From the NCBI GenBank assembly GCA_963578605.1, contig CAUZEA010000012.1:16917-80916 (forward strand): a stretch of DNA of 64,000 nt, given 5' to 3'. Below the pieces are notes generated by a model, which had not been told where the DNA came from, made no database searches, and saw only the letters and a program-made list of their open reading frames with translations. Shown here piece after piece: positions 18,194-27,169 of the stretch (position 1 is the stretch's first letter; every line of letters starts with the position of its first letter). The stretch is from JAKVCB01 sp963578605. Its GTDB lineage: Bacteria > Planctomycetota > Planctomycetia > Pirellulales > Lacipirellulaceae. The translations under genes and the position numbers were made by a program.

Positions 18194-20584
18194 ATGCGAC
18201 TGACCCTCCGAACGCTGCTGGCTTACATGGACGAGATTCTCGAATCGGAAGACCAGCAGCAACTCCATGAGAAAATCGAAACGAGTGACTACGCTGGTGA
18301 TTTAGTTCACCGCACGCGGGACTCGATGCGGCGTCTTCGACTTAGTGCTCCACAGGTTCTGGGAGCTGGTTTAGGGCTGGATCCCAATTCGGTTGCGGAG
18401 TATTTGGACAGTACCCTCCCGGTCGAGCGTGTGGCCGATTTGGAGCGGATTTGCCTGGAGTCGGACCTGCACCTGGCCGAGGTTGCTTCATGCCATCAGG
18501 TACTCACGATGGTGCTTGGCCAGCCAGCGGATGTGGACGCGGACATTCGGGCACGCATGTATGCGATTCCTGAATATGCCGAAAAGTGCAAGCAGCTGCA
18601 GGTCAAGGATCCCCAAACCGAACAACAAGCGGCCGATCCAACGGTTGAGCAACCGGCGGGTGATGTGCCATTGTCCAGCCAAACAGATCGGCCTGACCCG
18701 AGTGAAGTGCCAGATTATTTGCGGACTTCACGCCGCGGGCCCGTCCAGATTCTGGCAAAAGTTTTAGCGATTGCGGCCGTTCTGATGGCAGTTGGGTATT
18801 TTGGCCTGAACTGGTTTGGGAGTCCGTTCGCCGATCGTGAGGAAGTCGCCGATGGGCAGACTACGGACGGTTCAACCGGCGTTGACGCACAGCCTTTGGC
18901 AAACCGGTCGAAGGTCGTGGACATCGCTACGGATCCAAATAACCAAGTGGTTGATCAGGCAGGCGAAATTGGACCGCCGGAAACGGCTAAGCCTGCAGGC
19001 CATTCGATTCCGTCGCACTCGCCGGCAGACCTGCCCGTGGAAGTGGGTCCCAGCGACAGCGACAGTGCCCTTGAGAATGCGACCGGTGACGCCGCACCTG
19101 CAGCCAGCGGGGCGGAGGCCATGCCGTTGGCCGCGGGGGCAAATTCGGCTGACAGTGCCATCGACTTGAACAGAGCCGAGTTGAAGCAGGAAGAGACGGC
19201 GGTGACGGATTCCAGTGAGACATTGGGAGTTCAGGCCGCCGGCACATTACCCCGCTCCGAGCCGCACAACCCGTCAGACATCGATTCAGCGGCCACACCC
19301 CCCTTGGCTGCTGCGGCTGGGCGCGACAGACCGGACGGCGTCTCCGTGGCGGATCCGCAGAGCGACGGGGCCGCTGTGGCCGAAAATGGCGGTGGCGTCT
19401 CTCCCGTGGCTGACGAACCGACGGAGTTGGGTACATTTTGGGCCGATCGCAGCGTGCTGCTCCGACTGGATCCCACTCAGGAAGCTTGGGTGCCGCTGGC
19501 CACCGGAACATCCTTGAGTGTTGGCGATCAACTCATGGCTTTACCAACATTTCGCCCCACCATTGCCTTGGATTCGGGAATTGGCATTGAACTTTCTGGT
19601 GCCACGTCGGTCAAACTGGATCGACGTACGCTCCCGCTGGCCGATCAGACAAAGTCGATCCCATTGCTGGAGGTGGTGTTTGGCCGAGTTGTCTTGATCA
19701 ATTCGGGTGAAGCGGGCAACACCCTCGTTCTGAGAGTGAATAACGTGGAGCAAACTATTGAGCTGGGCAAGGACGTGCGGTTGGCGATCGAAGTCCGTCG
19801 GCGATGGGTTCCCGGTTGCGATCCCGAAGTGACACCCGCTCCTATCGAAGCGACTGCCTATGCGGCTGATGGTGGGATTGATTGGGCAGACGAAAACGGA
19901 GTCACGCCCATCGATGTTCCCGCTCGATGGAATTTTGCAACAGGCAAGCCGATCGAGACGGTATCGCTCGATTCTGCGCCGTTCTGGCTGAATGAGGAGC
20001 CGTCCAGTCGCTTGGAACGGCAAGCTGCAGATCAAATCCGCGAGCACCTACAACCCGGCATGCCGGCAAGGACCGGATTGTTGGAGTTGGCCGGCAATCG
20101 TCGCAAAGAAGTACGTGCGTTGGCGACTCAGTGCGGTGCCTATGTCGGACAATTTTCGCCGTTTGTCAGCGCGTTGCACGATTCGGATCAGCGATCGGTT
20201 TGGCCAAAGCATATCGGCACCTTGCGTGAGGCCATCGCCTTGAGCCCCAATTCGGCGATGCGACTCCGGCAGGTATTGGTCGACCAGCGTGGTGGCGAGG
20301 CGGCCACAGACCTGTTTGAGATGCTCCGTGGTTATCGGGCAGAGGATATCGGCCGTACTCCGGAGGAAATAAAGGTTGGGGTTTTGGGCAAGCTGATCGG
20401 GTGGTTGGAAAGCGACAATCTCGATTATCGAGTTCTGGCAGCCCATAATCTGCATCAGATCACGGGCAAGAATTTGCTGCAGAATCCGGCTGCGAATCCC
20501 AGTGATCGAACGCAGGGGGTGAGGCGGTGGCGGCAACGGCTCCGACAGGGCGACCTTGCCATTGGCGAGTCGTATGGGGGCTGA
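18194..20584 (+). CDS. large single-pass membrane protein with FecR-like domain
   Basis: 796 residues. The N-terminal cytosolic part (MRLTLRTLLAYMDEILESED, then LGAGLGLDPNSVAEYLDSTL and VADLERICLESDLHLAEVA) is the two-helix planctomycete motif. It holds a repeated AYMD/EYLD anti-sigma-like unit. One membrane helix lies at about residues 189-210. A long low-complexity Pro/Ala/Asp linker (about 220-410) carries it across the wall. A FecR-like beta domain (about 415-560) follows, with GRVVLINSGEAGNTLVLRV, then a helical C-terminal domain. The layout suggests a sensor or cell-envelope factor. Function is inferred from architecture only. Confidence 0.8.
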   Translation: MRLTLRTLLAYMDEILESEDQQQLHEKIETSDYAGDLVHRTRDSMRRLRLSAPQVLGAGLGLDPNSVAEYLDSTLPVERVADLERICLESDLHLAEVASCHQVLTMVLGQPADVDADIRARMYAIPEYAEKCKQLQVKDPQTEQQAADPTVEQPAGDVPLSSQTDRPDPSEVPDYLRTSRRGPVQILAKVLAIAAVLMAVGYFGLNWFGSPFADREEVADGQTTDGSTGVDAQPLANRSKVVDIATDPNNQVVDQAGEIGPPETAKPAGHSIPSHSPADLPVEVGPSDSDSALENATGDAAPAASGAEAMPLAAGANSADSAIDLNRAELKQEETAVTDSSETLGVQAAGTLPRSEPHNPSDIDSAATPPLAAAAGRDRPDGVSVADPQSDGAAVAENGGGVSPVADEPTELGTFWADRSVLLRLDPTQEAWVPLATGTSLSVGDQLMALPTFRPTIALDSGIGIELSGATSVKLDRRTLPLADQTKSIPLLEVVFGRVVLINSGEAGNTLVLRVNNVEQTIELGKDVRLAIEVRRRWVPGCDPEVTPAPIEATAYAADGGIDWADENGVTPIDVPARWNFATGKPIETVSLDSAPFWLNEEPSSRLERQAADQIREHLQPGMPARTGLLELAGNRRKEVRALATQCGAYVGQFSPFVSALHDSDQRSVWPKHIGTLREAIALSPNSAMRLRQVLVDQRGGEAATDLFEMLRGYRAEDIGRTPEEIKVGVLGKLIGWLESDNLDYRVLAAHNLHQITGKNLLQNPAANPSDRTQGVRRWRQRLRQGDLAIGESYGG

Positions 20585-20691
20585 CTGCGACCTTTCCGAG
20601 CCGGTGTGACCTCGACCCTGGCGGGTATCATGCTCAGCACCGAGGCGGTTGGGCTTGTGACACGGCTCGGCGCCGCTTGTGCGGCTCGTCT

Positions 20692-20761
20692 GGGCTGTTG
20701 AGAATGGCCCCATTTCCGTTGCCCAAGTCGGCCTGTTCATTCGCCCTGAAAGGGTTATAAT
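20692..20761 (+). promoter_or_regulatory. putative promoter of hpf
   Basis: A perfect -10 TATAAT at 20756-20761 lies 90 bp before the hpf start. The -35 is poor (CTGTTC at 17 bp). The 17-mer shared with 17632-17648 begins this stretch and may be a common upstream element. Confidence 0.4.
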
Positions 20762-20851
20762 AGAGCCTGGGGGCAGCTGTGGATTGGTATCCGATCCGTC
20801 GTCCAGGTTTTTATCGTGGGTGGATACCCGCGTTTTCCGGGAAAGTTGCAC

Positions 20852-21250
20852 GTGCAGATCGACATTTCAGCCCGACATGGTCATCTGAGCGATGCCAGCC
20901 GCGACAAAATTGTCTCAAAAGTGGGAAAATTGCAGCGATATTTTGACCGTTTGTTCTCCATCGAAGTGATTGTGGATCTCAAGGACCAGGAGCGGCCGCG
21001 GGTTGACATCCAGGTTTCGGCCGAGCACAAGCACGATTTTGTGGCTCACGAACAAACCGACAGTTTGTGGGGTTCGATCGACGCGGTCGTGCAAAAAATC
21101 GAGCAACAGCTTCGCAGATACAAGGAGAAGGTCCAGCGACAAAATCGCAATCACGATATGCGGCGCCAGGAAAAAGCAGCTGATTCGGAAGGGGGATTTG
21201 ACGAACAGGAGTCGACGGAATTTGATGAAGTGGGGCTTGATGAAGCTTAA
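20852..21250 (+). CDS. hpf: ribosome hibernation-promoting factor (HPF/RaiA family, short form)
   Basis: 132 residues from GTG 20852 (MQIDISARHGHLSDASRDKI). HPF/YfiA fold: a first strand QIDISARH, helix ASRDKIVSKVGKLQRYF, strands with VIVDLKDQERPRVDIQVS, HDFVAHEQTDSLWGSIDAVV, then the basic helix RRYKEKVQ. The long-HPF dimerisation domain is missing. Instead there is an acidic tail (DEQESTEFDEVGLDE). It binds the 30S decoding site and inactivates ribosomes in stationary phase. It heads the ptsN-ptsH-ptsI cluster, as hpf does beside rpoN/ptsN in many bacteria. Confidence 0.93.
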   Translation: MQIDISARHGHLSDASRDKIVSKVGKLQRYFDRLFSIEVIVDLKDQERPRVDIQVSAEHKHDFVAHEQTDSLWGSIDAVVQKIEQQLRRYKEKVQRQNRNHDMRRQEKAADSEGGFDEQESTEFDEVGLDEA

Positions 21251-21427
21251 CGAGTAGGATTTGATGAAGGTGCCGCCCACGAGCTGCTGTGCGGCAACAG
21301 GATATTTCCCGAACCGACCGGTATCGATACGAGTCAGGGTGCCTGTCGAATGGTTCCTGCCGTGCAAAGCCACGATTTGGCGCAACGAAACCGATCAACC
21401 AACAAGCATTGAGGATATAGCAAGAGC

Positions 21428-21904
21428 ATGAAATTTGCTGATTTCATTTGTCACGAGGCGATCACTACCGATTTGGAAGCGGATGGCAAGCTGGAGGTGA
21501 TCCGGCAGATTGTGTCGGTGCTGGTTTCGGCGGGTAAAATTGAAGAGCAGGAATTTGAAGGGATTGTCGAGGCAATTTTGAAGCGGGAAGAGCTCGGTAG
21601 TACGGGCATTGGCCGCGGCGTGGCGGTACCCCATACGAAGCACTCCACGGTCGAAAAGCTGTTTGGTACGGTGGCTATAAGTCCGAGCGGGGTTGATTTC
21701 GAGAGCCTGGACGGGGAGAAGGTACATTTGTTGTTTTTGCTGATCTCGCCCCCGGATCGCCCTGGAGACCACTTGCGAGCCTTGGAGAACATATCACGTC
21801 AGCTGCGAGATGATACTTTTTGCCGTTTTTTGAAACAGAGCATAACACCAGACGACGTTTGGCAGCTTTTAGAAGAAGCTGATGACAACCAGTTTGCATC
21901 TTGA
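21428..21904 (+). CDS. ptsN: PTS IIA-type regulatory protein (IIA-Ntr/fructose family)
   Basis: 158 residues, a single EIIA type-2 domain. The phospho-accepting His is in GRGVAVPHTKHS (about residue 67). The conserved HLLFLLISPPDRPGDHLRAL and C-terminal DDVWQLLEE complete the family pattern. No EIIB or EIIC is attached or nearby, which points to a regulatory role (nitrogen/potassium/stress signalling) rather than sugar import. It is followed after 8 bp by the HPr gene and then ptsI, so the whole phosphorelay is encoded together. Confidence 0.93.
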   Translation: MKFADFICHEAITTDLEADGKLEVIRQIVSVLVSAGKIEEQEFEGIVEAILKREELGSTGIGRGVAVPHTKHSTVEKLFGTVAISPSGVDFESLDGEKVHLLFLLISPPDRPGDHLRALENISRQLRDDTFCRFLKQSITPDDVWQLLEEADDNQFAS

Positions 21905-21912
21905 GGGCTGTT

Positions 21913-22218
21913 ATGGGTAACCCGCCCGTTTCACGAATTTTGCTGATTAAAGGTCCTCAGGGGCTCCATGCGCGACCTGCGGAGTTGTTTGCCCGCACCG
22001 CGATGCAATATGAAGCCGCTATTGAGCTCATACGTGTCGAAATCCGGGTAGACGCAAAGAGCGTTTTACAACTTTTGACTCTCGGGGCGGACCAGGGGAC
22101 GGAACTTGTCCTCGAAGCCCGCGGAGTCGACGCCCGGCAGGCCGTCGAGGCGTTGGTCCAACTGGTGGACCGTGACTTCGCAGACGAGAAAAATTTAAAT
22201 CAAGAGCAAGCTCGCTGA
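21913..22218 (+). CDS. ptsH: HPr phosphocarrier protein
   Basis: 101 residues from ATG 21913 (GAGGG upstream). A TTG at 21901 overlapping the ptsN stop is less likely. The phosphorylation site His is in GPQGLHARPAELF, and the Ser of DAKSVLQLLTLG aligns with regulatory Ser46. An HPr kinase, if present elsewhere, could therefore act on it. It carries phosphate from EI to the IIA protein encoded just upstream. The C-terminal helix AVEALVQLVDRDF matches the family. Confidence 0.95.
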   Translation: MGNPPVSRILLIKGPQGLHARPAELFARTAMQYEAAIELIRVEIRVDAKSVLQLLTLGADQGTELVLEARGVDARQAVEALVQLVDRDFADEKNLNQEQAR

Positions 22219-22583
22219 TTGAGGCGGCCTGGCCGCTGAATTGCCGGCTTCAAAAGCCGGTCTGCGGTGTGCTTGCTCGCCAACGGGTCCCCGGTAGCGA
22301 TCCAGTGAGCGGCGTACAAGCCTGTTCTGGGTCGAATCGGGCGCAGTCGCGTTCCGTCTGCCGGCGATCTTGTCCAACACAATGGTGTAGTCCTGTTAAG
22401 GATGGCGCACCGATGAGACACTTGGAGCTTACAGCGGATCGAGAGCAAGGTTTCGCGAGGCATGTTGTCGCGCGGGGCTGATGGAGATCGATCCGAGGGT
22501 GATCCTCGCTAGGGGTCAACCGCTGTTCGCTAGCCTAAGTTCAACTCGGTCTTCCTTTGGCGGGATTACCACACAGGTATTCC
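22219..22583. other. intergenic region between ptsH and ptsI
   Basis: 365 bp without a gene. A short hairpin (CCGGCTT, CAA, AAGCCGG; 22242-22258) follows ptsH by about 25 bp without a T tract. It could reduce read-through, so ptsI may have its own promoter here. Confidence 0.4.
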
Positions 22584-24326
22584 ATGGAACGCCTACAGGG
22601 GATTGCTGTTTCGCCCGGTGTGGCAATTGGCGAAGCACTCGTCTTTGACAACGAAGGATTTCGAATCCCTCGTCGATTCCTGCCGCGCGATGCGGTTGAG
22701 GAAGAACTGGAGCGGCTCGACAACGCTGTCCAAGCTGCCACCCGAGAAATGGAGCACCGTCGCGGTCGTGTTGCCGAACAGTTAGGGGACCAGTATGCGG
22801 CAATCTTTTCGGTGCACATTAAGATGCTCAATGACCATCGCCTCCGGGATGAATTGGAGGAAATGATCCGTCAACGGCACTATTCGCCCGAATACGCGGT
22901 CAGCCGTGTGTTGCGACGCTATGCCAAGGTGTTCGAGTCGTTGGAAGGCCCCTACCTGAGGGAGCGGATGCATGACATTTTTGATATCGAAAAGCGGCTC
23001 TTGCACCACTTGCTGGGTGAAAGACGCGAAGAATTAGCCCAGCTTACCTCTAAAGTTTTGGTGCTCGCTCACAATCTCACGCCCAGCGAAACGTCCAACC
23101 TCAATCCGAAGTTCGTGTTGGGGTTCGTGACCGAGATCGGTGGGCCAGGAAGCCATACGGCGATTGTGGCCGAAGCTCTCGGGATCCCGGCGGTCGTTGG
23201 TACCGGACCGTTTATGACGGATGTTTCCGGTGGTGAGATGGTGATCATTGATGGCGACCAGGGCTTGGTGATCCTGCATCCCGATGAGGAGACTCTGGCC
23301 CGCTACCGGCACGAATTGGTCGAACACCAGTCGTACGCCGTCAAGCTCGAGTCACTCCGCGATTTGCCAGCCGAAACGACCGATAAGACACGTATCGAAC
23401 TACTGGCTAATATCGAGTTTCCCTTGGAGGTCAAGCAGTGTGCCGAGCGTGGCGCCAATGGCGTTGGGCTCTATCGCACGGAGTTCCTGTACCTGTCGTG
23501 CGATACCGAACCCTCCGAGGAAGATCACTACCAGGCGTATGTCCAAGTTGCCCAAGCCATGACAGGGACTCCTGTCGTGATGCGGACTCTTGACCTGGGG
23601 GCGGACAAGATGCCTAGCATCCCAGTCTCTGAAGACGAGCGCAATCCGTTCCTGGGACTCCGCAGCATTCGTCTCTCCTTGCGCAACGTCGAACTGTTCC
23701 GGACCCAGTTGCGTGCGATTCTGAGGGCCAGCGTGCTGGGGAACATACGGATTATGTTTCCGTTGATTAGCACCCTGATGGAGTTGCGGCAGGCCCGCAT
23801 GATCTTAGCCGATGCGATGGAGGATCTCGAAGAGGAAGGCACACCCTTCGATCGCGATATCCAGGTTGGCATGATGGTGGAGGTTCCCTCGGCGATCGTG
23901 ATGCTCGAGCGGTTTGTGGACGACGTCGATTTTTTCAGCATTGGGACCAACGATTTGATCCAATACGTGTTGGCCGTTGATCGCGGAAATAAAGACGTGG
24001 CTAATTTGTATTCCGCCGCCGAGCCGGCCGTCCTGTGGCTCGTTAAGCGGGCCATTGAGATTGCCGATGCGCATCAGGTTGCGATCAGCATGTGCGGCCA
24101 GATGTGTGGCAATCCACTCTACACGATGTTGTTGCTGGGACTTGGATTGCGCAGCATGAGCCTCACCCCCACGCACATTCCCGAAATCAAGCATGTCTGC
24201 CGCAATGTTTCGATCGAGCAGTGCCAGCAAGTTTCCGAGCGGAGCCTCCTGTTCGACAACGCCCACGACGTCAAAACTTACTTGAAGGAAGAATTAACGC
24301 GAGTTTTACCTGGATTGCCCATATAG
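22584..24326 (+). CDS. ptsI: PEP-protein phosphotransferase, enzyme I
   Basis: 580 residues, family-typical length, from ATG 22584 (MERLQGIAVSPGVAIGEAL). HPr-binding N-terminal domain, the phospho-His loop GGPGSHTAIVAEALGIPAVV (about residues 187-206), and a PEP-binding TIM barrel with GVGLYRTEFLYL, RTLDLGADKMP, NPFLGLRSIR, GMMVEVPSA, FFSIGTNDLIQY and the catalytic Cys in MCGQMCGNP. It autophosphorylates with PEP and passes phosphate to HPr. Only this general part of the PTS is visible, matching a regulatory system. The gene's last codons are tandemly duplicated past the stop. Confidence 0.96.
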   Translation: MERLQGIAVSPGVAIGEALVFDNEGFRIPRRFLPRDAVEEELERLDNAVQAATREMEHRRGRVAEQLGDQYAAIFSVHIKMLNDHRLRDELEEMIRQRHYSPEYAVSRVLRRYAKVFESLEGPYLRERMHDIFDIEKRLLHHLLGERREELAQLTSKVLVLAHNLTPSETSNLNPKFVLGFVTEIGGPGSHTAIVAEALGIPAVVGTGPFMTDVSGGEMVIIDGDQGLVILHPDEETLARYRHELVEHQSYAVKLESLRDLPAETTDKTRIELLANIEFPLEVKQCAERGANGVGLYRTEFLYLSCDTEPSEEDHYQAYVQVAQAMTGTPVVMRTLDLGADKMPSIPVSEDERNPFLGLRSIRLSLRNVELFRTQLRAILRASVLGNIRIMFPLISTLMELRQARMILADAMEDLEEEGTPFDRDIQVGMMVEVPSAIVMLERFVDDVDFFSIGTNDLIQYVLAVDRGNKDVANLYSAAEPAVLWLVKRAIEIADAHQVAISMCGQMCGNPLYTMLLLGLGLRSMSLTPTHIPEIKHVCRNVSIEQCQQVSERSLLFDNAHDVKTYLKEELTRVLPGLPI

Positions 24327-24371
24327 TTTTACCTGGATTGCCCATGCAGTTTCACCTGGATTGCCCATGTA
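24303..24371 (+). repeat. 23-bp tandem repeat, three copies, spanning the ptsI stop
   Basis: The unit begins GTTTTACCTGGATTGCCCAT. Copies are at 24303-24325, 24326-24348 and 24349-24371, with 2-3 differences. The first copy encodes the last residues of enzyme I and its TAG straddles the first junction; the other two lie in the 3' UTR. The unit length is not a multiple of three. Confidence 0.95.
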
Positions 24372-24511
24372 AAAGCAACTTTACCCAATGACCCGGCCTG
24401 GCTGAAAGCCACGCCACGCATCCCGAGAAACCCGCATCCCGAGAAATTTGAATTAAATTCGGCAAGTACGATTCCGAGGAGCCAGCTTGCCGCCGTCATT
24501 AACCGTATACC

Positions 24512-26179
24512 ATGGGAAATTTCATGAAACAAGAAATGTTAATTAATGTTGCGCAACCAGAGGAGTGCCGAATCGCGATTTGCGAAGATGGCGTGCTGGA
24601 AGAACTCTATGTTGAGCGAACCAGCCAGGATAATTACGTCGGCAACATTTACAAAGGAAAAATTGTCAATTTGGAGCCGAGCATCCAGGCAGCCTTCGTT
24701 GACTTTGGCGTCGGCCGGAATGGGTTTTTACACATTAGCGATGTCGAACCGCAGTATTTCCGCCAGGGTGGCTACGATCCCGACAAACCTATTTTGCCGG
24801 ATGGGACCCAGCCCGGTAATGGCAACGCAGCTTCGCAAGCCGAGGATGAAGAGGCTGAGGAGCCTTGCCGGGGCAATGGCCAGCGGGGTGGGCGGCAGTC
24901 GGGAAATCGGCGGCGGATCGGATTGCGCCCGCGCGTGAAACCTCCCATCCAGGATATTTTTCAACGGGGTGACGAGGTGCTTGTTCAGGTGATCAAGGAG
25001 GGGATTGGCACCAAAGGCCCGACCCTTTCGACTTACATCAGTATTCCGGGCCGTTACCTGGTGTTGATGCCCGCTTTGGGGCGGATTGGCGTCTCGCGAA
25101 AGATAGACGACGACGATGACCGTCGTCGTCTCCGCGACATCTTGCGAGAACTCAATCCACCAAAGGGGCTTGGCTTTATTGTCCGCACGGCCGGCACCGA
25201 CCGGACCAAGAAAGAGCTTTCCCGCGACCTGGCCTACCTGTTGCGATTGTGGAAAGTCATTGTCCGCCGCATCAAGAAGACCACCGCCCCGATTGATATC
25301 TACGAAGAAAGTGACATGATTATCCGCACGATTCGCGACATCTTCACGAGCGAGGTCGATGCGATTTACATTGATGAACCCAAAGCGTATGAACGGGCGA
25401 AAGAGTTCCTCCAATTCGTGATGCCCCGCTACTTGCACCGCCTGCAGTTCTTTGACGGTAAAGAGCCGCTGTTCAAAAAATACAACCTTGATCAAGAAAT
25501 CGCGAAAATCAATCAACGGCAGGTTTCGCTCCGCGGCGGGGGATCGCTGGTGATCGACCAAACCGAAGCCCTGGTAGCCATCGACGTCAACAGCGGGAGC
25601 TTCCGTACCGATGGGTCGGCGGAAGAAGCGGCACACCAACTGAATCAGACTGCGGCAAAAGAGATTGCCCGACAGCTCCGTCTGCGAGATCTCGGCGGCG
25701 TGGTCGTCAACGACTTCATCGACATGCGGAAAGACAAGAACCGCCGGTCGGTGGAGCGGACATTGCGAGATGCGGTCAGGCGAGATCGGGCCCGCACCAA
25801 AATCCTCCGCACGAGTCCGTTTGGCCTGATCGAGATGACCCGACAACGGATTCGGCCGAGCCTGAAGCGGAGTGTCTACCAGGAATGTCCAGCCTGTACG
25901 GGGTCTGGATTGGTCAAGTCGCCCGAAAGTATGGCGCTGGAGGTGATCCGCAAGTTAATCCTGTGGAGTCACGAAGAGCAGGTTGCCAAAATAACCGTGA
26001 CCGTCGAGGAAAATGTAGCCAGCTACCTGAATAATCGTAAACGACGGGAATTGGTTGCTTTGGAGGAGGAACATGGATTGGTCGTGGTTGTACAAAGCCG
26101 GGAAGATTTGCCGCCGGAGTACCTCAGTTTGGCATGCCACAATGCCACCGGTCATGAGGTTCGCTTGGAAACCGATTAA
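24512..26179 (+). CDS. ribonuclease E/G family endoribonuclease
   Basis: 555 residues from ATG 24512, or 551 from the in-frame ATG 24524. S1 domain at about 40-160 (GNIYKGKIVNLEPSIQAAFV, GFLHISD), split by a low-complexity acidic/Gly/Arg insertion at about 90-150. The catalytic core has VAIDVNSGSF and GGVVVNDFIDM, holding the two metal-binding Asp residues. The Zn-link CPACTGSG follows at about 463. There is no long C-terminal degradosome scaffold, so the size is nearer RNase G. It processes rRNA and decays mRNA in the cytosol. The rplU gene follows 140 bp downstream, an arrangement seen in other bacteria. Confidence 0.95.
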   Translation: MGNFMKQEMLINVAQPEECRIAICEDGVLEELYVERTSQDNYVGNIYKGKIVNLEPSIQAAFVDFGVGRNGFLHISDVEPQYFRQGGYDPDKPILPDGTQPGNGNAASQAEDEEAEEPCRGNGQRGGRQSGNRRRIGLRPRVKPPIQDIFQRGDEVLVQVIKEGIGTKGPTLSTYISIPGRYLVLMPALGRIGVSRKIDDDDDRRRLRDILRELNPPKGLGFIVRTAGTDRTKKELSRDLAYLLRLWKVIVRRIKKTTAPIDIYEESDMIIRTIRDIFTSEVDAIYIDEPKAYERAKEFLQFVMPRYLHRLQFFDGKEPLFKKYNLDQEIAKINQRQVSLRGGGSLVIDQTEALVAIDVNSGSFRTDGSAEEAAHQLNQTAAKEIARQLRLRDLGGVVVNDFIDMRKDKNRRSVERTLRDAVRRDRARTKILRTSPFGLIEMTRQRIRPSLKRSVYQECPACTGSGLVKSPESMALEVIRKLILWSHEEQVAKITVTVEENVASYLNNRKRRELVALEEEHGLVVVVQSREDLPPEYLSLACHNATGHEVRLETD

Positions 26180-26183
26180 AGGG

Positions 26184-26197
26184 TGACAGGCCTGTCA
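26184..26197. repeat. perfect 14-bp palindrome after the RNase gene
   Basis: TGACAGGCCTGTCA lies 4 bp after the stop codon. It could be an operator for rplU or a small hairpin. No T tract follows. Confidence 0.5.
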
Positions 26198-26319
26198 TCG
26201 GCGACTTGTCGTGAACTGGGGTCCTGGACAAAGAGGCGCAAAACACCCATAATCGAGCTGTTTCCCCAGAATGCGTTGGTCCTTTGCGTTTGCCCCAACC
26301 TTTAACCCCCTAGTTTCCC

Positions 26320-26652
26320 ATGTATGCCATCATTGCCGACAGCGGCCATCAATACAAAGTCGAAGAAGGTCAAGAATTGATTGTTGATTACCGGGACGTG
26401 CCAACCGGTAAGGACTTGGTTTTTGATCGCGTGTTGGCAGTCCGCGGCACCAACTCCGACGAAAGTGGCCAGGGAGAAGTGAAATTGGGAACTCCTACGG
26501 TTGCAGGTGCCAAGGTGACGGCCCAAGTTCTGGGTCCCGAGAAAGGGCCCAAACTTGTCGTGCAGAAGCTCCGCAGACGGAAGAACTCGCGTCGCAAGAC
26601 GGGCCATCGTTCGTTGTTCACGCGGGTGAAAATCAGCAAAATCGAAGTCTAG
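26320..26652 (+). CDS. rplU: 50S ribosomal protein bL21
   Basis: 110 residues (MYAIIADSGHQYKVEEGQEL). All L21 landmarks are present: a first strand with GHQYKVEEGQ, the FDRVLAVRG strand, VAGAKVTAQVLGPEKGPKLV, and the basic RRRKNSRRKTGHR rRNA-binding loop. It binds 23S rRNA in the large subunit. The usual partner rpmA (bL27) does not follow. The next gene is nrdJ after a long regulatory gap, so rpmA must be elsewhere. Confidence 0.97.
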   Translation: MYAIIADSGHQYKVEEGQELIVDYRDVPTGKDLVFDRVLAVRGTNSDESGQGEVKLGTPTVAGAKVTAQVLGPEKGPKLVVQKLRRRKNSRRKTGHRSLFTRVKISKIEV

Positions 26653-27079
26653 GCAGTCTGAGGACCGCTCTGGCCGCAGCGAACTGTCAATCCAAGAAAT
26701 GGGGACCGCGGGCAGCTGGGAGGTCTTCTGGCGGAGCAGACACCCGTTCGATGGGCGTGCGGGTCGAACCTTGCCCTTTGGTTTGGTCAGCAACGTGCTC
26801 AGGAAGCCGCGACATGTCTATTGATGAACGCGTCGGGGGAACCGGATGGGCCGCGAAAACCGGGCCGATTGAAGTCGGCACGGTTTGCTGGTAACAACCT
26901 GGCCAGTTTGCGAGGTTAGCGTTGTATTTAAGGGGGGGGCGGCGGGTGAAAATTTGGGAATTCTTCGGTTGGCGTCGGTTCGGTCCGCGGAGGGAGAAGA
27001 ATTCGGCTGGCGCTCGGGAAAAACGGCCTATTTTGACCTTCATCGACCCCTCATCGAGACACGGGTTTAAGATTCATTA

Positions 27080-27110
27080 TTGACACAAGGTCTTGTGTGA
27101 TAGCATGTTA
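27080..27110 (+). promoter_or_regulatory. possible promoter with internal palindrome, nrdJ leader
   Basis: TTGACA at 27080-27085 is followed 15 bp later by TAGCAT. The palindrome ACACAAG-GT-CTTGTGT (27083-27098) fills the spacer. Its outer half-sites (ACACAA and TTGTGT) equal those of the NrdR-box consensus, while the centre differs. It could be a third operator or the site of another repressor. Confidence 0.4.
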
Positions 27111-27169
27111 CGGAATACAGGAAATTCAATTGACGAAGTGATCTGGATGTGTAAGATCTGACGACTTAG

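Noticed and set aside
20048..20851. 267-codon antisense frame over the end of the FecR-like gene
   Set aside because: Shadow of a conserved coding region; no start signal or family.
24728..25846. 372-codon open frame antisense to the RNase E/G gene
   Set aside because: The sense strand encodes all RNase E/G motifs. The antisense product has shadow composition.
26687..27043. 118-codon minus-strand frame between rplU and nrdJ
   Set aside because: Pro/Arg/Gln-rich without recognisable family or ribosome binding site. Could be real, but the evidence is too weak.
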